From Dehalococcoidia bacterium (GTDB taxonomy: Bacteria; Chloroflexota; Dehalococcoidia; SM23-28-2): a DNA stretch of 12,621 bases. Below are positions 1 to 6,662 of the stretch, piece by piece. The stretch is taken from contig JALHUG010000259.1 of NCBI GenBank assembly GCA_022866185.1, positions 1 to 12,621 on the forward strand. The letters are read 5' to 3'. Numbering within the stretch: the first letter of the stretch is position 1; every line of letters begins with the position of its first letter. The notes beneath the pieces are model-generated. The model was not told the origin of the DNA and made no database searches. It saw only the letters and a list, made by a program, of their open reading frames with translations. Made by a program: the position numbers and the translations under genes.

Positions 1-1
1 C

Positions 2-1396
2 AACCTTCCGCTCGGGGCTAACCCCCATACCGATGTTGTGGCCGCCGAGCGGTTCAACGACAGCGCCCGCCGGCTGTGGGTACCCCTGGTAGAGCTAACC
101 GATGCTGTCGGCAAGCTCCAGCACCACGAGGCATCGGGGCGCCCCCGCGAACGTGACCACCCGCTGGCGCATAGGGACGTGAAGCTGGAGGAGGTGCCAC
201 CTCTCGTGTCCCGGTCGGTGCCCTCGGACAGACGCGACGTGTCAACGTGGACTCGCTCTTCCCCTATGTACGCGGTGGACGCTATGTTCCTCGCCACCGT
301 CCAGGCAAACCCGCACCTTCGCCCCCGCGTAGGCAATCCGGACGAGATGCGCTCGAACCGGCTGCTGCGCACTCTCGATGCCCTCAAGTTCCGCGTCACC
401 GCCCCCGAAGCGGGCATTCCCGAGGATGTGCACGGGGCGGTCATCACCGCCTTGAACGAGGAGGCAGTTGCCTCGGCCGCCTTGGCCAACAAGGGCGGCA
501 TCAACCTCATCGCCACCTATGAAGCATTCGGCACCAAGATGCAGGGCGTCGTGCGGCAGGAGATCATCTTTGCCAACCACTGCAACGAGCGGGGCCGCAA
601 GCAGGGCTGGCTCTCCATACCCCTTGTGCTCACGTCCAACATCTGGGAGAACGCCAAGAACGAGCAGTCTCACCAGGACCCGTCCATGGCTGAGGCCATG
701 CTGGGTGAGGTATCAGACGTCTCGCGGGTAGTGTTCATCGCCGACTACAACACCGCCGCCGTGGTTGGGCGTGGTGTTTACCAGACGCAGGGACAGATCT
801 GGACCCTGGTGGCGGCTAAGTACGAGACGATACCCGACCTCTTCGCCCCGGAGGAGGCCGTCCAGCTCCTCGAACAGGGCGCGCTTCGCCTCGACTGGGC
901 TGGGCACAAGGTGGAAGGGCAGCGGCTGGTGCTCACCGCCATCGGCGGCTACCAGCTCGAGCAGGTGCTGAAGGCCTCCTTCCGACTCGCCCAGCACGAT
1001 GTGCCTCACTCCGTCATCTACATGCTTGAGCCGGGCAGGTTCCGCGCTCCCCGCAGCGAGGGCGAGCGGGCGCACGCGGCGCCAGCCGATTTGCGGAACG
1101 ACCTCTACCCTGATTCAGCGGTGGCGCGCATATTTGTCGTCCACACAAGACCGGAGGCGATTCTTGGCGTTCTCTACCCTTTGACCACCGGCAGCGCTCA
1201 CACCGCTGCCCTAGGATACGTCGCTCAGGGAGGCACGCTGACAACCCCGGGAATGCTGTTCGTCAACCGCTGCACCTGGGCCCACATTCTCGACGAGGCG
1301 GCCCGTGTCCTCGCCATTCCTCGGCAGGAGCTTCTGGCTTCCGAAGAGATGGCTGCCCTGGATGGCAGGGCTTCCCCCGCGGGGGTGATCATCTAG
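2..1396 (+). CDS. Phosphoketolase-family (XFP-like) enzyme, C-terminal part, 5' end outside window
   Basis: This is the C-terminal part of a thiamine-diphosphate enzyme of the phosphoketolase family, which cleaves xylulose-5-P or fructose-6-P with phosphate to acetyl-phosphate. The frame is open from base 2 with no stop, so the GTG at 38 is probably internal. Numbering from that GTG, residues 98-109 (VGNPDEMRSNRL) match the family's GPDE-SNRL segment. LNEEA at 139-143 carries the Glu (141) expected to activate the cofactor. Then come YEAF (161-164), NEQSHQDP (208-215) matching the usual DHNGF-HQDP, and VAAK with Lys261. GYVAQGGTLTTP (393-404) matches the GYKEEGTTTTP region. The NEQSHQDP variant and the atypical first 75 residues mark a divergent subgroup, so the substrate is uncertain. 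The N-terminal cofactor domain (family length about 790 aa) would lie upstream. Family membership is seen; phosphoketolase activity is inferred. Confidence 0.85.
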   Translation, partial: NLPLGANPHTDVVAAERFNDSARRLWVPLVELTDAVGKLQHHEASGRPRERDHPLAHRDVKLEEVPPLVSRSVPSDRRDVSTWTRSSPMYAVDAMFLATVQANPHLRPRVGNPDEMRSNRLLRTLDALKFRVTAPEAGIPEDVHGAVITALNEEAVASAALANKGGINLIATYEAFGTKMQGVVRQEIIFANHCNERGRKQGWLSIPLVLTSNIWENAKNEQSHQDPSMAEAMLGEVSDVSRVVFIADYNTAAVVGRGVYQTQGQIWTLVAAKYETIPDLFAPEEAVQLLEQGALRLDWAGHKVEGQRLVLTAIGGYQLEQVLKASFRLAQHDVPHSVIYMLEPGRFRAPRSEGERAHAAPADLRNDLYPDSAVARIFVVHTRPEAILGVLYPLTTGSAHTAALGYVAQGGTLTTPGMLFVNRCTWAHILDEAARVLAIPRQELLASEEMAALDGRASPAGVII

Positions 1397-1553
1397 ATGG
1401 GTGCCCACTTCAGGTGGTCCGGTGCTGCTCGAGAAATCGATAGGCATAGATAGAAGACGGTACGGGAGTGGCTGGTTCATGATTGGGGGTTCTAGGGCCC
1501 TGGGTTCACGCAACCCCAGCCTTATGGTCATCAACAAGATAACTCGACAAGAG

Positions 1554-1680
1554 GCAGGGCTTGCGCCAGACGCCAGAGGACGTCCGCCTTTGGCGGAGGC
1601 GCATCCGCCTTCGGCGGAGAAGCCCTGCAGCTACGACCCTGGCGCTTCCTCATTTTGTAGCTGCAGACCTTTAGGTCTGC
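1554..1680. repeat. Cluster of nested short palindromes (REP-like)
   Basis: Two near-identical hairpins lie 21 bp apart. They are TCCGCC-TTT-GGCGGA at 1583-1597 and TCCGCC-TTC-GGCGGA at 1604-1618. A 9-bp inverted repeat, GCAGGGCTT (1554-1562) with AAGCCCTGC (1620-1628), encloses both, giving a branched fold. A 10-bp inverted repeat follows, CTGCAGCTAC (1625-1634) with GTAGCTGCAG (1657-1666). It overlaps a third hairpin at 1663-1680 (GCAGACCT-TT-AGGTCTGC, 8-bp stem). The stems and loops are seen directly. The small loops and conserved architecture with different stem sequences suggest a REP-like or other palindromic element family, which is inference. No transposase of the RAYT type is in the window. 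Confidence 0.7.
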
Positions 1681-1781
1681 CTGTAAAGGGCAACCTGTAC
1701 TGTCGCACTGTTAAGTCAAGGACCATAAGGCTGGGGCATGGATGCCGCCCCGTTATGGCGTTAAACTATTTAAATTCACCT

Positions 1782-1832
1782 CTGCGGGATAAATCCCGCA
1801 GCTTCCCCAAAGCTGAGGGTTTCAACCCTCAG
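1782..1832. repeat. Pair of perfect 9-bp-stem, 2-nt-loop palindromes
   Basis: Two 20-nt hairpins sit 11 nt apart. One is CTGCGGGAT-AA-ATCCCGCAG at 1782-1801. The other is CTGAGGGTT-TC-AACCCTCAG at 1813-1832. Both have a perfect 9-bp stem, a 2-nt loop and an outer CTG/CAG pair, but the inner stem differs on both arms. That pattern of shared geometry with compensating arms matches the hairpin at 1663-1680. They lie 56-106 bp upstream of the phosphorylase start, so they could be in its leader. Function unknown. Confidence 0.75.
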
Positions 1833-1850
1833 GGGTGTTCTTATTTTCTT
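1813..1850 (+). terminator. Possible rho-independent terminator or leader hairpin
   Basis: The GC-rich 9-bp hairpin at 1813-1832 is followed, after GGGTG, by a T-rich run at 1838-1850 (10 T in 13). On the + strand this could end the phosphoketolase transcript or attenuate transcription into the phosphorylase gene. Against it, the T-run starts 5 nt after the stem and is interrupted, and the minimal loop is very small. The hairpin may simply be one of the palindromic repeats. Confidence 0.35.
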
Positions 1851-1887
1851 GATCACCATTACGGGGCGGTGTGGAGAGAATTCTGAA

Positions 1888-3603
1888 ATGGTTTCTAAGC
1901 CTATGCCTTGGACAATAGTACATCCACCCACGGTCGCCTATTTCTCCATGGAAGTCGGCCTTGACCCGGCCATGCCCACCTACAGTGGTGGTCTGGGGAT
2001 GCTGGCTGGCGATTCGCTACGCGCTGCCGCCGACCTGGCCATACCCACGGTGGGCGTGACGCTCCTGCACCGAAAAGGCTATTTCCGCCAGCACCTGGAT
2101 GCTTGGGGAAACCAGTCCGAGAGCCCCGCCGTCTGGTCTCCAGAAGAATTCCTAGAACCATTGCCAGCCCGTGCATCGGTGACAATCGAGGGGCGGACGG
2201 TGCAGATACGGGCATGGCGCTACATCGTGCACGGCGTGTCCGGTCACACCGTGCCGGTGTACCTCCTGGACACGGCCCTGCCGGAGAACAGCCCCTGGGA
2301 TCAAACCCTCACGGACAACCTTTATGGCGGGGACGACCACTACCGTCTCTGCCAGGAGGTCATACTGGGCTTGGGTGGGGTGGCCATGCTACGCGCCCTG
2401 GGACATGAGAGGATCCAGACCTACCACATGAACGAGGGGCACTCTGCCCTCCTCACCTTGGCCCTGCTGGAGGAGCGGCACGAAGGGAGGGGTCTCCACA
2501 ACGTTACCGCGGCGGACAGGGAGGCGGTACATCACCGGTGCGTTTTCACCACCCATACGCCTGTGCCTGCCGGCTTTGACCAATTCCCGATGAGCCTGGC
2601 CCGGCAGGTGCTGGGTGAAGAGCCGACCGACGCCCTGCAAGCAGTGGAATCTCTCCATGACGGCGTCCTGAACATGACCTATCTCGCCCTCTCGTTTTCG
2701 CGCTACATCAACGGGGTCTCCATGCGGCATGAGGAGGTCTCGCAGGACATGTTCCCCAACTATCCCATCAACTCCATCACCAACGGCGTGCACGCCGTCA
2801 CCTGGACAGCGCCGGCTTTTCAAGGTCTGTACGACCGCCACATCCCTGAGTGGCGTCATGACAACCTCTATCTGCGCTACGCCATAGGTATCCCCCTTGA
2901 CGAGATCCAGCAGGCCCATGTCGAGGCCAAACGGGAGCTGCTGGCAGAAGTGGAACGGCGGACTGGCATACGCCTCGCCCCTGAGGCGATGACCATCGGT
3001 TTCGCCCGGCGTGCCGCCGCGTACAAACGGGCAGACATGCTGTTCTCCGACCTGGACCGCCTGCGAAGGATAGCGAGCCAAGTGGGCCCCCTGCAGGTCA
3101 TCTACGGGGGCAAGGCCCATCCTAAAGATGAAGGCGGCAAGACCCTCATCCGGCGCATCTTTCAGGCCGCGGCTGCCCTGGGCGACGCTGTGCGCGTGCT
3201 CTACCTGGAGGAGTATGACATGGCGCTGGGCAAGTATCTCTGCTCCGGTGTCGATCTGTGGCTGAACAACCCCCAGAAACCGGATGAGGCCTCCGGCACC
3301 AGCGGCATGAAGGCCGCGCTGAACGGGGTGCCAAGCCTGAGCGTTCTGGACGGCTGGTGGGTCGAGGGGCACGTGGAGGGTGTGACCGGCTGGTCTATTG
3401 GCGATTCCTCGGAACCTGGGAGCGATCCCTCCAAGGAGATCGCCTCTCTGTACGACAAGATAGACCTGATTGTACCGATGTTCTACGAGCGGTCGCCCGT
3501 ATTCCCCGGGGTCATGCGCTCGACCATCGCCCTGAACGGTTCGTTCTACAACGCGCAGCGCATGCTGTTCCAGTACCTGGAAAACGCCTATATCACCGAC
3601 TAG
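1888..3603 (+). CDS. glgP: Alpha-glucan (glycogen/maltodextrin) phosphorylase, GT35, short form
   Basis: This enzyme uses phosphate to release glucose-1-phosphate from the non-reducing ends of alpha-1,4-glucans, with pyridoxal phosphate as cofactor. The 571-aa product has the family motifs in order: YFSMEVGLDPAMPTYSGGLG (18-37), YHMNEGHSALL (179-189), TTHTPVPAGFDQF (221-233), GFARRAAAYKRADM (371-384) and EASGTSGMKAALNG (467-480), whose Lys475 should bind the cofactor. It lacks the long N-terminal part of the 800-850-aa E. coli and actinobacterial enzymes, as expected for the shorter TIGR02094-type group. The ATG at 1888 is preferred over a TTG at 1849 because GGAGAG (1873-1878) lies 9 nt upstream and the homologous region begins soon after. 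It lies downstream of the phosphoketolase-family gene on the same strand, 491 bp away, which suggests a separate transcript. Family is secure; chain-length preference is unknown. Confidence 0.93.
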   Translation: MVSKPMPWTIVHPPTVAYFSMEVGLDPAMPTYSGGLGMLAGDSLRAAADLAIPTVGVTLLHRKGYFRQHLDAWGNQSESPAVWSPEEFLEPLPARASVTIEGRTVQIRAWRYIVHGVSGHTVPVYLLDTALPENSPWDQTLTDNLYGGDDHYRLCQEVILGLGGVAMLRALGHERIQTYHMNEGHSALLTLALLEERHEGRGLHNVTAADREAVHHRCVFTTHTPVPAGFDQFPMSLARQVLGEEPTDALQAVESLHDGVLNMTYLALSFSRYINGVSMRHEEVSQDMFPNYPINSITNGVHAVTWTAPAFQGLYDRHIPEWRHDNLYLRYAIGIPLDEIQQAHVEAKRELLAEVERRTGIRLAPEAMTIGFARRAAAYKRADMLFSDLDRLRRIASQVGPLQVIYGGKAHPKDEGGKTLIRRIFQAAAALGDAVRVLYLEEYDMALGKYLCSGVDLWLNNPQKPDEASGTSGMKAALNGVPSLSVLDGWWVEGHVEGVTGWSIGDSSEPGSDPSKEIASLYDKIDLIVPMFYERSPVFPGVMRSTIALNGSFYNAQRMLFQYLENAYITD

Positions 3604-3652
3604 GCGTGCCAGTGGTCCAGGCAGTCGGTTGTGGTTCTGCAGCCATCTTGGA

Positions 3653-5143
3653 TCATTGGGCAGGGCGATTCTTGATTAGGTTCTGCCACTGCTCAGTGTG
3701 TATGTGCAGGTCGGGTTTGCCTTCTTTCAGATTCTGCGTCTCTGTCTCCACCCAGAGTGGAACCTCTTCGTATTGAATAGAGGGCCATCTTGCCCCGGCG
3801 AGCTCATCGCTCCTGCCCCAATCGAAGTAGTGATGAACATTCCATATAGCCACAAGAGTCACCCCCACCACGATGATCGCCCGGCCTACTCTGCCAATCC
3901 AGGGGAGTGCCCAGGCCTTGTCTAGAAAGAGGCCCACGAGCAGGTAAACAAAAGGCAACAGAAACAGGCCGCGGGCATAGCTCGGGGGCAGGGTAGTTAT
4001 TATCTCCAGCCCAACGATCGTGCCGAGAAGGGCGATGGTGGGTTGAACGATATCACGGCGGTGGACGAAAAGGACCGTGGCCATCCCCAGGAAGAAGAGA
4101 ATCCGTGTCACCACATCCACTGGTGCTTCGTCTATGGGGCCATAGCGGGCATTCTCCCGCCCCTCGCCACCCACTGCGGGGTCCAGGAAGACGAAACCTC
4201 GTATGGAGAATGTGACCTGATGCCAGAGGATGTCTTTCATATCGGTCTCGCCGTAGTAGGGCTCCTCGAACTTCTTGCCAAGGAGGACATTTGCGTACCC
4301 GCGGCTCTGTTCGTCGCCGATAAAAGTGCTTCGGGCGCGCAAAGTATATTGCTCGAAACTCTGGGAGATCGCCACGAGTTGGGGCAAGAAGACCAGCAGC
4401 AGGACGGCATTGAAGACAAGGCCATGAGCTAGGGCTGTTCTCCACTGAAGGCGTCTGCGCAGCCAGAGGTATCCCAAGTAGGCCAGCGAGGCGAGAGGGA
4501 AAACTCTACCCGCCGCATATCCATAGACTGCGCCTGCTGAGGCGAGACCAGCGGCTCCCGATAGCCACAGTCTTCTCCTAGACAGGGCTAGCTCGAGGAG
4601 CAAAAAGGAAAGGATGCCGAAGGCGATGGTCCCAGCGTTCATCCAAGAGCCACGGGAGAAGTTCAAGAAGACGAAATTGGTGCCCAGAAGGCCGGTCGCC
4701 AACAGGCTGGGCCAAGGTTCCGCTTTGAGTCGAAGGTAGAAGTAGAGGACAACGACAGCGGCAAGGCTCATGACACCTGAAGAAAGCCGCATCGCTACTA
4801 TGGCATTGTCCTCTCCCAGCAGCTTCACAAAGCCGGCCATGTAGTAGAAATTGATCGCGGGTTGACTCCTATCGCCGGCCAAAGCGAAGAGGCCCATCCC
4901 CTTGTGGAGTACTCGAAGGACATCGTTTAGGTACTCAACCTCGTCCCCCGTAACGTTGGATGGCACATCTTCTAGAATCCACAAGCGGATGAAGGCGAGG
5001 GGTATCAGCAGGCCCAGTAATGGGATCAGCTCTGGCCAGGAGAAGGCACTAGGCCTTTCGCTTCCAGAACCCCACTGTAGGGCGTGCCTGAACCAACTAG
5101 CCGCCCGATAAAGCCGCGACCGGATAGGGCCAATGTATTCCAT
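3653..5143 (-). CDS. GT39/ArnT-like polytopic membrane glycosyltransferase (PMT_2 superfamily)
   Basis: This is a 496-aa integral membrane protein of the GT-C fold, whose members transfer sugars from polyprenyl-phosphate carriers to protein or lipid acceptors outside the cytoplasm. A basic N-terminus precedes a first membrane segment at about 38-57. TGDEVEYLND (65-74) follows, with the adjacent Asp67-Glu68 expected in the first outer loop as catalytic residues. About ten hydrophobic segments follow, with a large hydrophilic loop around 265-355 and a short hydrophilic C-terminus of about 50 residues. It sits 41 nt downstream of gtrA on the same strand and is probably co-transcribed. The ATG has AGGGAA directly upstream, spaced more tightly than usual. 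Its 3' end converges on the phosphorylase gene with 49 bp between stops and no clear terminator. Sampled lines are 50-55% GC, against 63-70% in the genes to the right. Donor and acceptor cannot be told from sequence. Confidence 0.8.
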   Translation of the reverse strand: MEYIGPIRSRLYRAASWFRHALQWGSGSERPSAFSWPELIPLLGLLIPLAFIRLWILEDVPSNVTGDEVEYLNDVLRVLHKGMGLFALAGDRSQPAINFYYMAGFVKLLGEDNAIVAMRLSSGVMSLAAVVVLYFYLRLKAEPWPSLLATGLLGTNFVFLNFSRGSWMNAGTIAFGILSFLLLELALSRRRLWLSGAAGLASAGAVYGYAAGRVFPLASLAYLGYLWLRRRLQWRTALAHGLVFNAVLLLVFLPQLVAISQSFEQYTLRARSTFIGDEQSRGYANVLLGKKFEEPYYGETDMKDILWHQVTFSIRGFVFLDPAVGGEGRENARYGPIDEAPVDVVTRILFFLGMATVLFVHRRDIVQPTIALLGTIVGLEIITTLPPSYARGLFLLPFVYLLVGLFLDKAWALPWIGRVGRAIIVVGVTLVAIWNVHHYFDWGRSDELAGARWPSIQYEEVPLWVETETQNLKEGKPDLHIHTEQWQNLIKNRPAQ

Positions 5144-5184
5144 TTCCCTGTGTGCTGGTGCCCCCGCTACTGCATTCCTGCTGG

Positions 5185-5709
5185 TTATGCGTTCTTACGC
5201 CGCCAAATGAAGCGGGTGTTCCAAAGCCAGTTCCAGGTTACGCCAAGCATGATTCCAATCGAGTTGGCCACCAGATAGTGGACGCCAAAGTGGGGTGTGA
5301 GAATGTTAAGCGTGGCGGTTGAGATAAGCGGACTGCCAAGAGAGGTCGTGTTGAACTGAGCGAATCGAAGGTACAGCGGTTTCTTAAGCCGATCCCGAAA
5401 CGTCCAGCGGTCATGCCATAGAAAGTTAGAAACGATGGAGATTTCTACGGCGGCGATGGAGGCGATGAGCAGACGCGAGTCGCCTATAGTTAGCAGCCCG
5501 AGGTCCTTTTGGGCATCCTTCGCTGGGAGGAACCATAAGATGTGCGTATCGTAGAAGAGGAAAAGGAAGAACTGATTTACTAGATAGCCGATTGTGCCAA
5601 CCACAAGGAATCTTCCCAGCGTGAAGGAGCCGGGAGTCCAGATTCCCAGCTTGTCGAGTAGAGCGATCATGTTGCGTCTTAGAAGGAGCTTGCTAGCGCT
5701 CAACGTCAT
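5185..5709 (-). CDS. GtrA-like membrane protein (stand-alone)
   Basis: This 174-aa GtrA-family protein has four predicted membrane segments. The family is linked to translocation of polyprenyl-phosphate sugars (bactoprenol-linked glucose flippase in phages) and to cell-surface polysaccharide synthesis. Diagnostic stretches are VVGTIGYLVNQFFLFL (36-51), AAVEISIVSNFLWHDRWTF (86-104), LGSPLIS (124-130) and NSIGIMLGVTWNWLWNTRFIW (149-169). It matches the C-terminal domain of the GT2-GtrA fusion at 8601-9872: by hand, about 76 of 140 aligned residues are identical, including GYLVNQFFLFL and LWFLPAK. The ATG at 5709 has GGGAG just upstream; an internal ATG at codon 14 lacks a ribosome-binding site. 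GT39 follows 41 nt downstream, so this protein may supply that enzyme's carrier-linked sugar (inference). It has no GT2 partner of its own next to it. Confidence 0.9.
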   Translation of the reverse strand: MTLSASKLLLRRNMIALLDKLGIWTPGSFTLGRFLVVGTIGYLVNQFFLFLFYDTHILWFLPAKDAQKDLGLLTIGDSRLLIASIAAVEISIVSNFLWHDRWTFRDRLKKPLYLRFAQFNTTSLGSPLISTATLNILTPHFGVHYLVANSIGIMLGVTWNWLWNTRFIWRRKNA

Positions 5710-5769
5710 TCTCCCTGCATGGCAACACCGAACGGAGAGAGTCTAGGTGAAAAGTTCAACGCTAGCAAG
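5689..5769. repeat. 10-bp inverted repeat flanking the gtrA start
   Basis: CTTGCTAGCG (5689-5698, inside the first codons of gtrA) is the exact reverse complement of CGCTAGCAAG (5760-5769). Each arm contains the palindrome GCTAGC and lies next to CAAC (5701-5704 and 5757-5760). The arms bracket the start codon, ribosome-binding site and candidate promoter. They could be paired operator sites or a weak mRNA stem; no regulator is identified. Confidence 0.4.
5740..5768 (-). promoter_or_regulatory. Possible promoter for gtrA-GT39
   Basis: In the 95-bp gap between permease and gtrA, the minus strand reads TTGCTA (5763-5768), a 17-nt spacer, then TAGACT (5740-5745). Each hexamer matches its sigma-70 consensus at four of six positions. 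The predicted start would leave a leader of roughly 24 nt before the gtrA ATG. The -35-like box lies within one arm of the inverted repeat at 5689-5769. The match is weak and could be chance. Confidence 0.3.
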
Positions 5770-5804
5770 TGGACGATATGGGCTCGAGGCAGCGGCCCTC
5801 CGTC

Positions 5805-6662
5805 CTATTCCTGGGTCTCGAACGCCCACACTGCCAGTACCATCATGACGGCGGCAAAGGCAGCGAGGATGAGGGCATCCTCAACCGTCCCCAGATGGTG
5901 ATTGGCAATCCTGATGCCGGGAGCCAGATCAGCGCCAAGGAGGAGACGGCGCATCGGGTCCACACCATAGGCCACAGGGTCCAAGCGGGTGATAATGCTC
6001 ATCCAGGCCGGCAGTCCCCTCAAAGGGAAGAACGCACCGCTCAGGAAGAACATGGGCATGATGAGGAAGTTCATGATCATCTGGAACGCTTCCATGGATT
6101 GAAGGCGAGCCGCTATGAGGATGCCCATGGAGGTGAGAGCGAAGGCGGTCAGGAACATCAGCCCCAGCAGCTTCAGGACAATCAACGGGTTCAGCGATAC
6201 GCCGAGGATGGGTGCCAGGATCAGTAGGATCGCACCCTGGCACATGGCCACCGTGCTGCCGCCGAGGGCTTTTCCCACTACCACTGCCGCTCGGCTCAGG
6301 GGAGCCACCAGCACTTCACGCAGGAAGCCGAACTCCCTGTCCCAGACAATGGAAATGGCGCTGAAGACCGCTGTGAAGAGCACTGCCATGGCAACAATGC
6401 CTGGGAAAAGAAACCGGACGTAGGAGACGTCGCCCAGCTCTTTAGTCAGTCCAGCGCCGAGCGACGCCGTCAGGCCGCTGCCGAAGACGACGAGGAACAG
6501 CAGCGGCTGGCCGAGAGAGGAGATTAGCCTCGCGCGGTCCCGCCGGTAGCGCAGCACTTCGCGATACCAGATGATGTAAACGCCGCGAGCGTTGGCCATG
6601 AGGCCTGCCCACCGGCTACGCGTGGGCAAGCTGGCGGCTGGCCCGCAAGCAGTAGCGGTCAT
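5805..6662 (-). CDS. ABC-2 type transporter permease (DrrB-like)
   Basis: This 285-aa membrane subunit of an ABC exporter partners the ATPase encoded just upstream. It belongs to the ABC-2 family, which exports drugs, lipids or polysaccharides. A cytoplasmic N-terminus with the RG-YIIWYREVLRYRRDR segment (26-43) precedes about six membrane segments. The DREFGFLREVLVAPLSR stretch (108-124) is the characteristic ABC-2 coupling region. FFLSGAFFPLRGLPAW (205-220), followed by DPVAYGVDPMRR (228-239), is the C-terminal signature of the DrrB/NodJ type. The ATG follows the ATPase stop codon with no intervening base, so translation is almost certainly coupled. ABC-2 permeases for O-antigen look related, but their ATPase (Wzt) usually carries an extra C-terminal domain that is absent here. 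The substrate is unknown; the glycosyltransferase neighbours make a lipid or glycan possible. Confidence 0.92.
   Translation of the reverse strand: MTATACGPAASLPTRSRWAGLMANARGVYIIWYREVLRYRRDRARLISSLGQPLLFLVVFGSGLTASLGAGLTKELGDVSYVRFLFPGIVAMAVLFTAVFSAISIVWDREFGFLREVLVAPLSRAAVVVGKALGGSTVAMCQGAILLILAPILGVSLNPLIVLKLLGLMFLTAFALTSMGILIAARLQSMEAFQMIMNFLIMPMFFLSGAFFPLRGLPAWMSIITRLDPVAYGVDPMRRLLLGADLAPGIRIANHHLGTVEDALILAAFAAVMMVLAVWAFETQE

Larger units (their letters stand above)
1397..1887. other. Gene-free intergenic stretch with palindromes
   Basis: No credible gene lies between the phosphoketolase-family stop and the phosphorylase start. An open frame covers 1401-1886, but its translation is low-complexity, is read through the palindromes and resembles no family I recognise. 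The stretch holds an imperfect hairpin at 1500-1519 (CTGGGTT against AACCCCAG, one bulged C), the palindrome cluster at 1554-1680, a plainer stretch at 1681-1781 with an AT-rich patch near 1760-1778, and two tight hairpins at 1782-1832. The phosphorylase promoter probably lies here, but I cannot identify a convincing -35/-10 pair. Confidence 0.6.

Noticed and set aside
1500..1519. GGGTTCACGCAACCC considered as a tRNA T-arm
   Set aside because: The flanks contain no acceptor, anticodon or D-arm, the stem has a bulge, and the loop lacks the TTCRA pattern in the right place.
1583..1832. CRISPR-like repeat array
   Set aside because: The units differ in sequence and spacing, the repeats are internal palindromes, and there are no unique spacers of constant length or cas genes.
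1401..1886. 161-codon + strand open frame between the phosphoketolase-family gene and glgP
   Set aside because: It runs through every hairpin of the intergenic palindrome cluster, has an Arg/Pro/Ser-rich translation with no recognisable domain, and overlaps the glgP ribosome site.
2389..3372. 327-codon minus-strand open frame
   Set aside because: It is antisense to the best conserved part of the glucan phosphorylase, including the cofactor lysine region, and shows no family features.
3604..3652. Bidirectional terminator between the convergent glgP and GT39 genes
   Set aside because: Only very short self-complementary pieces around CTGCAG are present, with no stem over 5 bp and no T-run on either strand.
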